64,000 nt of DNA, taken from assembly GCF_005405425.1 (NCBI RefSeq), contig NZ_BJEA01000014.1, positions 33,042 to 97,041 of the forward strand, in the 5' to 3' direction. Both the position numbers and the translations under genes were made by a program. The notes under the pieces are model-generated. The model was given only the letters and a program-made list of their open reading frames with translations, did not search any database and had not been told where the DNA came from. The DNA comes from Lactiplantibacillus modestisalitolerans (GTDB lineage Bacteria; Bacillota; Bacilli; Lactobacillales; Lactobacillaceae). Positions 23,974 through 32,048 of this stretch are shown here, piece by piece. Numbering within the stretch: position 1 is the stretch's first letter; every line of letters starts with the position of its first letter.

Positions 23974-24618
23974 ATGAAATCAATTACGCTTTACTTAGTT
24001 GTTGCGGGAGCAACGTATTTTAATCAGTTGGACCGCTTTCAGGGGTGGAGTGGCACCCCGTTAACCCCCACGGGAAAAATGGCGGTTGAAACGCAAGCCC
24101 AACAGTTACGCCCGGTTCAATTTGCAACGGCGGCGACGGATGATACGAGCCGTGGGCAGCAGACGTTAGACCTACTGTTACGGCATAACGAGTCAGCGGT
24201 GATGCCACAAGCGCTGGAAGACTTACGCGGCCCGTTTTACGGCGGCTTTGAAGGCCAAGAACGTGCGGCCGTTTGGTCGGGATTTGCGACTAAGCTTGGC
24301 TACGCCAGTGACGCGGCCTTTGCGGCGGACCAAACGCCGAGTGAGTTACAAACGCTATTACATGATCATGATGCGGCCAGGCTAGCCGAAAACGGGGCTG
24401 AGTTTTGGCACCGGTACTTACGCGGTTTGACCACGGTCTATACCGAGGTCGCGGCGCAAACGAACGTCCTACTAGTTGTTGACGGAGCGGTGGCCCGCAT
24501 GATTCGGTACCTCGCGACTAAGCAATTACCCGCGGCCCGGACGATTGCGCCTGCTAGTCTGACCGTTGCGACCTTCGACGGTCAGACGTTTCAACTACTA
24601 ACTGAGTCGAAAGACTAG
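23974..24618 (+). CDS. Histidine phosphatase superfamily protein, catalytic residues lost
   Basis: 214 residues with the fold of phosphoglycerate mutase-like phosphatases: FNQLDRFQGWSGTPLTPTG (about 16-35) and SRGQQTLDLLL match the family strongly. The catalytic motif LxRHGxT is LVVAGAT (residues 8-14), so the phosphate-binding Arg is Val and the nucleophilic His is Ala. The second His, normally in a SHG-like motif near the end, is Asp170 (VVDGAVARMI). Both catalytic His residues are absent, so this cannot work by the known mechanism. It may be a binding or regulatory protein. Coding sequence is intact; ATG 23974 follows AGAGG at 23962-23966. Confidence 0.82.
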   Translation: MKSITLYLVVAGATYFNQLDRFQGWSGTPLTPTGKMAVETQAQQLRPVQFATAATDDTSRGQQTLDLLLRHNESAVMPQALEDLRGPFYGGFEGQERAAVWSGFATKLGYASDAAFAADQTPSELQTLLHDHDAARLAENGAEFWHRYLRGLTTVYTEVAAQTNVLLVVDGAVARMIRYLATKQLPAARTIAPASLTVATFDGQTFQLLTESKD

Positions 24619-24692
24619 TCGGCTTGCAGTTAAACGAAAAATGCGCTAACGTGGTAGCGAAATAAATAAATTTATAATGAGGGGTTTATCAA

Positions 24693-24998
24693 ATGCAAGT
24701 CAGTGTAATTACGAGTGTCGTTGCCGGTGAAACGACGGTTAAAACCGAAGCGGTTGAAGCGTTCATCAAGGCACTAAGCGACCAACTTGGGGAAAAGTTT
24801 ACGATTAGTTTAGACGCGGACTACGGTCAAAGCTTGACCGACCAAACGGCCGACGTCTACCTAGTTTACTTTGGCGCCCAGGCGAACTTAACGCCGCAAC
24901 AGCGCAGTCAAATGATTATGTTCTTCTCGGATGATGATATTAACAACCAAGCAATTGGTCGGTTTGTGGATATGTTACAACAATTGGACAAGCACTAA
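24693..24998 (+). CDS. Hypothetical 101-residue protein
   Basis: Soluble, acidic, alternating strand-helix pattern (VSVITSVVAGETTV; helix AVEAFIKALSDQLGEKF; strand DVYLVYFGAQ), suggesting a small alpha/beta fold such as a PTS IIB or Rossmann-like domain. No family recognised with certainty and no catalytic motif seen. The stop is followed after 26 bp by the next gene with a GGGGGG ribosome site; it begins a likely run of five short genes (24693-26425). ATG 24693 has GAGGGG (24678-24683). Confidence 0.65.
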   Translation: MQVSVITSVVAGETTVKTEAVEAFIKALSDQLGEKFTISLDADYGQSLTDQTADVYLVYFGAQANLTPQQRSQMIMFFSDDDINNQAIGRFVDMLQQLDKH

Positions 24999-25024
24999 GC
25001 ACTTGTCCACAGGGGGGGCGCGTT

Positions 25025-25279
25025 ATGATTTTTATGATTGGTCTCATCACAATTGTGCTTGCGGTATTGGAAGAATGGGTCTTTTCAGCGAGCCGTCACT
25101 TTTGGGTTGGCGGGATTGCCCCCATTCTTTGGACGGTCGCGTTGGCCATACTCGTCCTAACCAATGCGCCCCAACTAACGGCGCGTGAATACGGGCTGGC
25201 GGTAATTGCGGTGATTATTCCGTACGTCTGTTGGGGGAATGGTTATCAGAAACATGCGGATCGGCGGCGAGCAAAATGA
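25025..25279 (+). CDS. Small membrane protein, hypothetical
   Basis: 84 residues with three hydrophobic segments (about 1-18, 26-46, 54-72) and a Lys/Arg-rich tail, so inserted in the membrane with a cytosolic C-terminus. No recognised family. GGGGGGCGCGTT directly precedes ATG 25025. The stop codon overlaps the start of the next gene (ATGA), indicating translational coupling to the acetyltransferase at 25276. Confidence 0.6.
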   Translation: MIFMIGLITIVLAVLEEWVFSASRHFWVGGIAPILWTVALAILVLTNAPQLTAREYGLAVIAVIIPYVCWGNGYQKHADRRRAK

Positions 25280-25743
25280 CCGTCACGGTGCGCTTCGTGC
25301 GGGCCGCAACGGTCCCACGCCAATTATTATTAACGGCTGATCCGGATTGGAACCACGTGCAGACCTACTTAGCCACGGCGGACTGCTACGGCGCGTTCGT
25401 CGGCTCAGTGCTAGCCGGTGTAATCGTGGTGGCCCCACAAACTAATACCAGCCGCGAAGTGGTCAACTTAGCGGTCCAACCAGCCTTTCAACATCAAGGC
25501 ATTGCTAAACTGTTGCTGGCCGCGGCAATTGATGCCGCTCACCAGGACGCGCAATGTGCGGCGCTTGAAGTCGGCACGGGGAATTCGTCGTTGCGGCAAC
25601 TGGCACTTTACCAGCGCGCCGGGTTTGAAATGCAGACGGTTTGGCCAAACTATTTTGTGGAGCATTATCCACAGCCGTTGTTCGAAAATCAAATTCAATG
25701 TAAACACATGGTGCGGTTACGGTTGATAACTGCAACCGAGTAG
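25276..25743 (+). CDS. GNAT-family N-acetyltransferase
   Basis: 155 residues from ATG 25276 (overlaps the preceding stop by four bases). The acetyl-CoA loop reads VQPAFQHQGIAKLLLAAAIDAAHQ (pattern Q-x-x-G-x-G/A; GIAKLLL), and a typical GNAT end follows: LEVGTGNSSLRQLALYQRAGFEM, in which a Tyr and Gly bound by CoA chemistry appear. The substrate is unknown. The translation coupling to the small membrane gene suggests they are used together. An upstream ATG at 25231 in frame would run into the preceding gene and is not preferred. Confidence 0.78.
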   Translation: MTVTVRFVRAATVPRQLLLTADPDWNHVQTYLATADCYGAFVGSVLAGVIVVAPQTNTSREVVNLAVQPAFQHQGIAKLLLAAAIDAAHQDAQCAALEVGTGNSSLRQLALYQRAGFEMQTVWPNYFVEHYPQPLFENQIQCKHMVRLRLITATE

Positions 25744-25755
25744 GAGGTGGCCCGA

Positions 25756-26226
25756 TTGTGGCGCGCAAATAATTTGATCAGCAGTTGGTTTTACGGTGCA
25801 ATTGCGGTCTTTATCGTAATGTTTTTTACAGCCAAGCAGGAAGTTAACCACATCGTCCTGCAATTTAATCCGTTAGTGATCTACAGCTTGATCTGTGCGG
25901 TCGGGCTGTTTCCAATCGTCAAGTACCGCTGGCCGAAAGTCTTTCAAATTTGGCGGAAAACGCCAAAAGAAGCGCCGAGCACGCAACCCGATGATGACCA
26001 GATTATTCAGGATTCTGGGCGGCCCTGGTCGGTTCCTGCTAAGCGGACGAAGCCCAAGCCGAAACCCACGGCCCTAACGCCGCAGGTTGAAGCCAAAAGC
26101 GACTTCATGGACGGGTTCATTAATTTCTTTAAAAATATTTTGATGGCGTTAATTTTAGTTCTGATTAGTCCGTTCGTTTGTGGCTTTTTCTGGGTCCATG
26201 ATCGTCGAACGGGAGGGCGTCATTAA
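25756..26226 (+). CDS. Membrane protein, hypothetical
   Basis: 156 residues from TTG 25756, set by TAGGAGG (25741-25747) at 8-nt spacing; a GTG at 25747 is too close to that ribosome site. Two hydrophobic helices at the N-terminus (SSWFYGAIAVFIVMFF, VIYSLICAVGLFPIV), a charged, Pro/Lys-rich cytosolic linker (about 70-110), then a last pair of hydrophobic segments (NILMALILVLISPFVCGFFW). No family recognised. The last codons overlap the next small gene. Confidence 0.55.
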   Translation: MWRANNLISSWFYGAIAVFIVMFFTAKQEVNHIVLQFNPLVIYSLICAVGLFPIVKYRWPKVFQIWRKTPKEAPSTQPDDDQIIQDSGRPWSVPAKRTKPKPKPTALTPQVEAKSDFMDGFINFFKNILMALILVLISPFVCGFFWVHDRRTGGRH

Positions 26227-26425
26227 GCGCGAACGTCAGGTCAGCCGGTGGTTAGTTCCCATCATGACGGTGATCGTCTTAGCTGGCTTGGCGCTTGTCC
26301 GTAATAGTCAGTGGCAACAGTTCGTGGCGTTACTGATTGGCTTAATTTTAGTTGATCAGTGCCGGCCGGGGCGGTATTTAAATCACCTAGTTGTCCACTT
26401 ATTGACAAAACGGTCGTCGAAGTAA
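26198..26425 (+). CDS. Small membrane protein at the end of the cluster
   Basis: About 75 residues from ATG 26198, a weakly supported start inside the preceding gene (28 bp overlap). Two hydrophobic segments (WLVPIMTVIVLAGLALV, FVALLIGLILV) and a basic tail. No family recognised. The strong terminator at 26424 follows immediately, so this is the last gene of the group. Coding support is the frame length and hydrophobic pattern alone. Confidence 0.5.
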   Translation: MIVEREGVIKRERQVSRWLVPIMTVIVLAGLALVRNSQWQQFVALLIGLILVDQCRPGRYLNHLVVHLLTKRSSK

Positions 26426-26455
26426 AAAAAGTTATCCCCAGTGGATAACTTTTTT
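26424..26455 (+). terminator. Terminator of the 24.7-26.4 kb gene cluster
   Basis: AAAAAAAGTTATCC-ccagt-GGATAACTTTTTT, nearly perfect. Confidence 0.9.
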
Positions 26456-26517
26456 GCGTTCAACGTTATTGACAGGCTTTGAACTGTGTCGAATTAAGTA
26501 AATCGTGAGAAATTTAG

Positions 26518-26556
26518 AAAACCACCGGGTGCGCTTTTATTCGCATCCGGTGGTTT
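26518..26556 (-). terminator. Hairpin near the end of the signal peptidase unit
   Basis: AAACCACCGG and CCGGTGGTTT with GTGCG/CGCAT inside form a nearly perfect hairpin; on the minus strand it is followed by TTTTCTAAATTTCT-like T-rich sequence. It lies beyond the family 3 array that follows lepB. Confidence 0.5.
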
Positions 26557-26582
26557 AGATGGTTTAGATGGTGTTGGGGTGA

Positions 26583-26833
26583 TGCCTTGCTTGCGATATA
26601 GCCGAAACGTGCTCCGGGCCAACTGACGCCTGCGCCTGCTACGATAAGGCTACAATGCCAAAACCAGGCATCATGGCCTTGTCTAGGTAGTGCTCAGCGG
26701 TTCACTGCGATATAGCCGAAACGTGTTCGGCCAGACTGGTCCTGCGGTTAGCTACGCCACCGGCACCATGCACAACCCGCATCGCACCGGTGGCTAGGCT
26801 AATCCTCAGACCAACCCGTCTGGCCTCACACTC
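26583..26833 (-). repeat. Family 3 repeat array 2 (two blocks)
   Basis: On the minus strand it starts GAGTGTGAGG, and its first base is the final G of the lepB stop codon TAG (26833-26835). Two blocks follow, each with a TAGCCGAAACGTG-type palindrome. Compare arrays at 21107, 44677 and 45069. Confidence 0.85.
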
Positions 26834-27450
26834 TATGGCTCATACCCATTAATAAATTCCTTCCGTGCCTGCCACGGCCAGGCCTTTACCACGCCAATCA
26901 TTTCATCCTTAGGGACCAATCCCCAATAACGGCCATCATTCGACACGCTTCGGTGATCCCCCATCACGAAGTAGTACCCCTTCGGCACCTTGTTCGTCTT
27001 GAGTGACTTCTGCCACCCCTGATTATGACTCAAACTCGTCAACGTCCAACCCGCCACCTTGCTATGCTTGTTCGGCATGAAGGTTCCAGTCGTCCGCTGG
27101 TACTTATTCTTTAAATACGTCTGCTTAACCAACTTGTTGTTGACGTACAACTGACCTGAGTCGGTATACCGTACGGAATCACCGGGCATCCCAATGACTC
27201 GCTTCACGTAGACCGCCTTCTTATCCGTTTGGTTCGGGTCGACCCCGTACGCGTTGAAAACGACGACCGAACCAGCCTTGACGGGACTGGTTTTGAACGC
27301 CACCACGCGTTCGCTGTCCTGTAAGTTAGGCTGCATTGAAGTCCCGTCGACTCGGACCATGGTAAACCAAAATTGCCGAATGAGGAGGGCGATTCCCAGA
27401 CCGACGACGATCGGAATGACCCAGCTCATAATAGATTTAAATGTTTTCAC
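26833..27450 (-). CDS. lepB: Signal peptidase I
   Basis: 205 residues with one N-terminal membrane anchor (about 9-26), so the catalytic domain faces outside. The catalytic Ser38 is in GTSMQPNL and the catalytic Lys83 in YVKRVIGMPGD; boxes C-E (YFVMGDHRSVSNDGRYWG) are intact. It cleaves N-terminal signal peptides of secreted proteins during Sec export. The start is GTG 27450 with GGGAG (about 27461-27465 on the minus strand). Its stop codon abuts family 3 array 2. The LysM protein at 38048 and other exported proteins are possible substrates. Confidence 0.93.
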   Translation of the reverse strand: MKTFKSIMSWVIPIVVGLGIALLIRQFWFTMVRVDGTSMQPNLQDSERVVAFKTSPVKAGSVVVFNAYGVDPNQTDKKAVYVKRVIGMPGDSVRYTDSGQLYVNNKLVKQTYLKNKYQRTTGTFMPNKHSKVAGWTLTSLSHNQGWQKSLKTNKVPKGYYFVMGDHRSVSNDGRYWGLVPKDEMIGVVKAWPWQARKEFINGYEP

Positions 27451-27660
27451 AGTTTTAACTCCCTTAGATGGTGTGTATAACTCACATTATATACGATTGC
27501 TTCGCCAGCGTGCACCTAAAAGCCATAATCAGTTAAAAAAAATACGTCGAACCGCACCCCCAGTAACTTGCGCATCGGCCTTAAATTGAGAGGGCTTGCA
27601 AAATGAGCGTAAATTTGGTTAACTAAGCGGGAACGCCAGTAACTATACTGGACCAAAACG

Positions 27661-27734
27661 CTAGAGCGTGTGCCGAGAGTCGGTTAGCTGGTGAGCAGAG
27701 CCAGCTGACTTTTGACGCGCGTTTCGGCTATTAA
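27661..27734 (-). repeat. Family 2 repeat, internally deleted copy
   Basis: On the minus strand: TTAATAGCCGAAACG...GTCAAAAGTCAGCTGG, then directly GCTCACCAGCTAACCGACTC, missing the central 55-60 bp of copies 8341-8469 and 53313-53441. Both ends of the imperfect stem survive. Nothing else stands out in 27451-27660. Confidence 0.75.
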
Positions 27735-27761
27735 CATTCGAAAACGCACGGAGGAAAAAAG

Positions 27762-28379
27762 ATGACTTCACAAAAAGAACGCATGACTAGTGGGCGCCTG
27801 TACGTGGCGGCCGACGTTCAATTAAAACGCGAAATGCACCAAGCTCGCCGGTTGACCCGGCAGTTTAACGCCTTCGATGAGGACCATATTGCGGAACGCC
27901 AAGCACTGTTGCCCCAATTGTTTAAGCACTTTGGCGCTGGCGGCTACGTTGAACCACCGTTTCGGACGGACTACGGGTGCAATACGACGATTGGCGAACA
28001 CTTTTATGCCAACTACGACGCAATCTTAGTTGACTGCGCCCCGATTACGATCGGTGACCGGGTACTGTTTGGTCCGCGGGTTGGTTTATATACCGCTAGT
28101 CATCCAATTGACGCCGTTATTCGGGGCGAAGCCCTTGAATACGCCCAACCGATTACGATTGGGAACGACGTTTGGCTGGGAGGTAACGTCGTGGTTAACC
28201 CCGGCGTCACTATTGGGAATAACGTTGTAATTGGCTCAGGTTCAATTGTGACTCACGATATTCCGGATAACGTGGTTGCGGTTGGAAACCCGTGCCGGGT
28301 GTTGCGCCCGATTACGGCTGCCGACCACGAAAAGTGGGCACGCGAAAAAGCGGCGTATTTTGCCAGTTTAGACGACTAA
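27762..28379 (+). CDS. Maltose O-acetyltransferase-like acetyltransferase, second paralogue
   Basis: 205 residues, with the same layout as the protein at 22798: short N-terminal helical domain (LTRQFNAFDEDHIAERQALLPQLF) and a left-handed beta-helix of hexapeptides (TTIGEHFYANYDAILVD, ITIGNDVWLGGNVVVNPGVTIGNNVVIGSGSIVTHDI). GGAGG (27749-27753) precedes ATG 27762. The family acetylates sugars from acetyl-CoA. It is longer at the C-terminus by a charged helix (EKWAREKAAYFASL). Gene has its own upstream region shared with family 2 remnant. Confidence 0.85.
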   Translation: MTSQKERMTSGRLYVAADVQLKREMHQARRLTRQFNAFDEDHIAERQALLPQLFKHFGAGGYVEPPFRTDYGCNTTIGEHFYANYDAILVDCAPITIGDRVLFGPRVGLYTASHPIDAVIRGEALEYAQPITIGNDVWLGGNVVVNPGVTIGNNVVIGSGSIVTHDIPDNVVAVGNPCRVLRPITAADHEKWAREKAAYFASLDD

Positions 28380-28404
28380 CGCCGGTCGCGGTTGAATGAT
28401 TTTT

Positions 28405-28560
28405 TTACGAACGCTTGGAATCGTTATGGTTCTTAGCGTTCTTTTTGTCGTCGCGCTCCTTTTTCTCGATTTTACGGAAAAAGAGCGTATTCAGAAAGTA
28501 CGTGAAGGCAATCATGAAAACGGCGAGCATTAGTAAGGTAAAAACGACTTGGGTAACCAT
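28405..28560 (-). CDS. Small single-helix membrane protein
   Basis: 51 residues starting at ATG 28560, set by GGAGG 6 nt before it on the minus strand. One membrane helix (VVFTLLMLAVFMIAFTYFLNTLFF) and a strongly charged cytosolic tail (RKIEKKERDDKKNAKNH). No family recognised. It is divergent from the ABC gene at 28687. The open frame continues upstream to 28905, but that would overlap the ABC gene on the other strand and has no ribosome site. Confidence 0.6.
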   Translation of the reverse strand: MVTQVVFTLLMLAVFMIAFTYFLNTLFFRKIEKKERDDKKNAKNHNDSKRS

Positions 28561-28686
28561 GTGGCGCCTCCTTTGAAAGGTTACTTTCATGATACGGCCA
28601 ACGGGGCATCTTGGCAACTTGCTAGCCAGGGTGGTCGAAAGTACGGTATGATAAAAGGTGCAAACGGATACATAGGAGGGCGCAAA

Positions 28687-29388
28687 ATGGCATATATTGA
28701 AGTAGTGAAAGAAACCCGAACGTTTCAAAACGGTGAACAGACGACCGTCGCCAACCGCGACATTTCGTTTGAAGTGGCCCAAGGCGCGGTCGTGACAATC
28801 TTGGGTCCGAGTGGCGCGGGTAAATCGACCTTGCTCAACATTCTCGGGGGAATGGATAGTCCGACGAGTGGGCAGGTGTTGATTGATGGGGCCGACGTTA
28901 GCCAAATGACGGCCCGCCAGTTAACGACGTACCGCCGGCAAGATGTTGGCTTCGTTTTTCAATTTTATAACTTAGTTCCGAACTTAACCGCCCGTGAAAA
29001 CGTGGAGTTGGCGTCTCAAATTACGAGTGACGCCCTCGACGTTGATGAAGTTTTAGAATTAGTCGGTTTAACGCACCGGGCCAACAACTTTCCGGCCCAA
29101 TTATCTGGTGGTGAGCAGCAACGGGTTGCAATTGCCCGGGCAGTGGCTAAAAAGCCGAAACTGTTACTCTGTGACGAACCGACCGGGGCCCTGGACTATC
29201 AAACTGGTAAGCAAGTGTTGAAAGTTATTCAGGACGCGGCGAAGCAGACTGAGACGACGGTGATTATCGTGACCCATAATAGTGCGATTGCGCAAATGGG
29301 CGATCAGGTTATTCGAATTAACGACGCCCAAGTTCAATCGGTTGAACACAACGCGCACCCGGTGCCACTTGCCGAGATTGAATGGTAG
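28687..29388 (+). CDS. ABC transporter ATPase of the MacB/LolD type
   Basis: 233 residues: Walker [11 protein letters not shown]-loop region [20 protein letters not shown], signature [15 protein letters not shown], Walker [14 protein letters not shown] and the H-loop IIVTHN. The set of motifs fits ATPases that pair with FtsX-like permeases for peptide/antibiotic sensing or lipid handling. AGGAGG (28674-28679) precedes ATG 28687; the longer frame from 28549 is not used. The FtsX-like permease starts 11 bp downstream. Confidence 0.9.
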   Translation: MAYIEVVKETRTFQNGEQTTVANRDISFEVAQGAVVTILGPSGAGKSTLLNILGGMDSPTSGQVLIDGADVSQMTARQLTTYRRQDVGFVFQFYNLVPNLTARENVELASQITSDALDVDEVLELVGLTHRANNFPAQLSGGEQQRVAIARAVAKKPKLLLCDEPTGALDYQTGKQVLKVIQDAAKQTETTVIIVTHNSAIAQMGDQVIRINDAQVQSVEHNAHPVPLAEIEW

Positions 29389-29399
29389 GGGGTGGCGGA

Positions 29400-31976
29400 T
29401 TGACAACAGTTTATTTAAAAGCCATTTTCCGTGAAATTTGGGCGTCGAAGGCCCGCTTTGCCTCAATTTTATTGATTATTTTCTTAGGGGTTGCTTTTTA
29501 TACGGGAATTCGGGCAACCGGTCCCGATATGTCACAGGCCGCCCACGATTATTATCAACGGCAGCGGTTAGCGACGAATAGCGTCCAGTCGACGATGGGC
29601 CTCACGTCTGCCGATACGCAGGCGTTAGCCAAACATAAAGCTGTTTTGCGGTACCAGTCGGCGAAATACGTGGACGTGAATCAGCTTAATGATAACCGGG
29701 TCGTGCGGGTCAGCGAATTGCCAAATAAGCAACGCTTGAACCGCCTGCGGGTCGTTAGTGGCCGTCTCCCTAAGCGCGCTAACGAGGTCGTGCTGGATAA
29801 CCACGCCCGGAAGTTACAGCCGAAGTTGAAGCTGGGGAGCACTTATCGAATCGACAGCACGACGAAACTAAATCAGCAGTTTAACCGCCGAACCTTTAAG
29901 GTGGTGGGGTTCGTGAACTCGCCGCGGTACGTGGAAAACATCAGCCGCGGGGTGACCAACGTGGGTAAGGGCACGCTGGATTACGTGGTGTATACCCGGC
30001 CGGACACCTTGAAGCAGACGGTGGCGACCCGGATCGACGTTCAGTTTAAGAACTTGGACCACGTTGCGCCGTATTCGGCAACTTATAAACGGTTGAATAA
30101 ACAAAACACCCGTCAGTTGAAAAAATGGCTGAAACCGCAAGCGGCTAAGCGCCAGCAAAGCCTGCAACAACGTGCGGCCGCTAAGATTGACCCGTTGAAG
30201 CAGACGGTGGCGCAGTTACAGACCCAGTTGCCCGCGAACGCGCCGCAACTGGTCAGCCTGCAAGCGCAATTGAAAAAAGCGCAAGCGCAAGTCAATGCGA
30301 TTGAAAAGCCAACGTACCTGTACAGTGACCGCAGTGATAACCCGGGGTATACCGAGTATCATGAGAACACGCAACGTATCGTGGCGCTGTCAACGGTCTT
30401 CCCGCTGTTCTTCATTGCGATTGCCGCGTTGATCTGTTTGACGACCATGACGCGGATGGTCGAGGAATTGCGTCTGCAAATGGGGACCTTAAAAGGGCTC
30501 GGTTATTCGAACGCGGCGATTAGTGCTGAGTTTATGATCTATGGTGGCCTGGCTGCGTTACTGGGGACGTTTTTCGGCGTGTTGTTCGGGGTGAACTTCT
30601 TCCCCCGGTTCATCGCTCAGGCGTACGGTAGTATGTATAATTTGCCGGCAATTAACGTCCAATACTTGTGGGGTGACATTGGCATTGCGCTAGCGATTGC
30701 CTTACTGTGCACGTTAGGAACCGCACTCGTGGTCTTACGGGTCGATTTACGGAGTTTACCGGCCCAGTTGTTACAGCCCAAGGCCCCGAAAGCCGGCCAA
30801 ACGTTACTCTTGGAACGCTGGCACGGCCTATGGCGACGCTTGAGTTTTAACCATAAAATTACGTTGCGGAACTTGTTCCGTTACAAGCAACGCCTACTAA
30901 TGACCGTACTCGGAATCGCGGGCTGTATGGCGATGATGATCACTGGGTTTGGTTTGAAAGACTCGATTGGCGACATTAGTGTTAAACAGTTTAATCAGCT
31001 GTGGCACTACGACGCAATCGTGACCCGGAGTGGCCAGGAAACCAAGGCGCAGCAGCGCGCCCTGGCGGATGCCGATTTATACAAGGGCAGTTTGAAGCTA
31101 CGCTCTAAGCAAGTAACGGTCAAACAAGCCGGTGTGGCGGAACAAACGGTGACCTTGAACGTGCCCGCTAAGCCCCAGCAGTTACACAAATTTGTCGTTT
31201 TACGGGACCGTCAGAGTCACCGTGGTTACCAGTTGGGCCAAACTGGCGCGGTGATCGATGAAAAGCTGGCGAAACTGTACGACGTTCAGGTTGGCGACAG
31301 CATTCGGGTTAAACCAGCTGGTCAGGCAGCTAAACGGGTCAAGGTGGCGGCAATTGCCGAAAACTACGTCAACCACTTTATTTACATGAGTCCAAGTTAT
31401 TACCAGCAGGTCTTTAAGCGCGCGCCCGTTTATAACAGTAATTTAGTCCAGTTAACGAGTACTAACGAAAAGCGCGGCAACGCGTTTGCAAATCAATTAT
31501 TGAAGCAAAAGGGCGTCGTCAACGTAACGCTAATGAAGACGGAACGCGAGACGAACTTCAAAATGCTCGACAGCATGAACCTGGTCGTCTTAATCTTCGT
31601 GATCTCGGCGGGGGCGTTAGCGCTGGTTGTTTTATATAACTTAACTAATATCAACGTTTCGGAACGCATTCGCGAGTTATCGACAATCAAGGTGCTTGGT
31701 TTCTATGACGGCGAAGTGACGATGTACATTTTCCGCGAAAACCTGATTTTGACGGTGCTCGGAATTTTGGTGGGGTGCTTCTTTGGTAACTGGCTCCACC
31801 GTTACATTTTGACTACGGCTGAAACGAACGCGCTGATGTTTTCACCGGACATCCACTGGCTCAGTTACGGCTATTCGGCCTTATTAACGATGGCCTTTAG
31901 CTTGTTGGTCATGTGGGTGATGCACCGTAAATTGAAACATGTTAACATGTTGGACGCGCTAAAGTCAGTTGATTAG
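29400..31976 (+). CDS. FtsX-like ABC permease, MacB-type/two-domain
   Basis: About 858 residues from TTG 29400, set by GTAGGGGGTGG (29386-29396); ATG 29382 overlaps the ATPase stop and lacks a ribosome site. One N-terminal membrane helix (ASILLIIFLGVAFYTGI), a large extracellular domain with an Ala/Gln-rich, probably coiled segment (about 245-300, KRQQSLQQRAAAKIDPLKQTV), then membrane helices at about 330-440. A second extracellular domain (about 520-700) precedes three C-terminal helices, so the FtsX module is duplicated. With the ATPase it forms an exporter or sensor of membrane-active peptides or lipids. Stop at 31976. Confidence 0.85.
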   Translation: MTTVYLKAIFREIWASKARFASILLIIFLGVAFYTGIRATGPDMSQAAHDYYQRQRLATNSVQSTMGLTSADTQALAKHKAVLRYQSAKYVDVNQLNDNRVVRVSELPNKQRLNRLRVVSGRLPKRANEVVLDNHARKLQPKLKLGSTYRIDSTTKLNQQFNRRTFKVVGFVNSPRYVENISRGVTNVGKGTLDYVVYTRPDTLKQTVATRIDVQFKNLDHVAPYSATYKRLNKQNTRQLKKWLKPQAAKRQQSLQQRAAAKIDPLKQTVAQLQTQLPANAPQLVSLQAQLKKAQAQVNAIEKPTYLYSDRSDNPGYTEYHENTQRIVALSTVFPLFFIAIAALICLTTMTRMVEELRLQMGTLKGLGYSNAAISAEFMIYGGLAALLGTFFGVLFGVNFFPRFIAQAYGSMYNLPAINVQYLWGDIGIALAIALLCTLGTALVVLRVDLRSLPAQLLQPKAPKAGQTLLLERWHGLWRRLSFNHKITLRNLFRYKQRLLMTVLGIAGCMAMMITGFGLKDSIGDISVKQFNQLWHYDAIVTRSGQETKAQQRALADADLYKGSLKLRSKQVTVKQAGVAEQTVTLNVPAKPQQLHKFVVLRDRQSHRGYQLGQTGAVIDEKLAKLYDVQVGDSIRVKPAGQAAKRVKVAAIAENYVNHFIYMSPSYYQQVFKRAPVYNSNLVQLTSTNEKRGNAFANQLLKQKGVVNVTLMKTERETNFKMLDSMNLVVLIFVISAGALALVVLYNLTNINVSERIRELSTIKVLGFYDGEVTMYIFRENLILTVLGILVGCFFGNWLHRYILTTAETNALMFSPDIHWLSYGYSALLTMAFSLLVMWVMHRKLKHVNMLDALKSVD

Positions 31977-32048
31977 AATTGACCGATTGAAACGGGCGCC
32001 TAAAAGCAGGATAATTAAGTTATTAATATTATTGGGGATGAAGTCGGG

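Noticed and set aside
28561..28905. Longer version of the small minus-strand membrane protein
   Set aside because: Would overlap the ABC ATPase gene on the other strand and has no ribosome site; GGAGG points to 28560.
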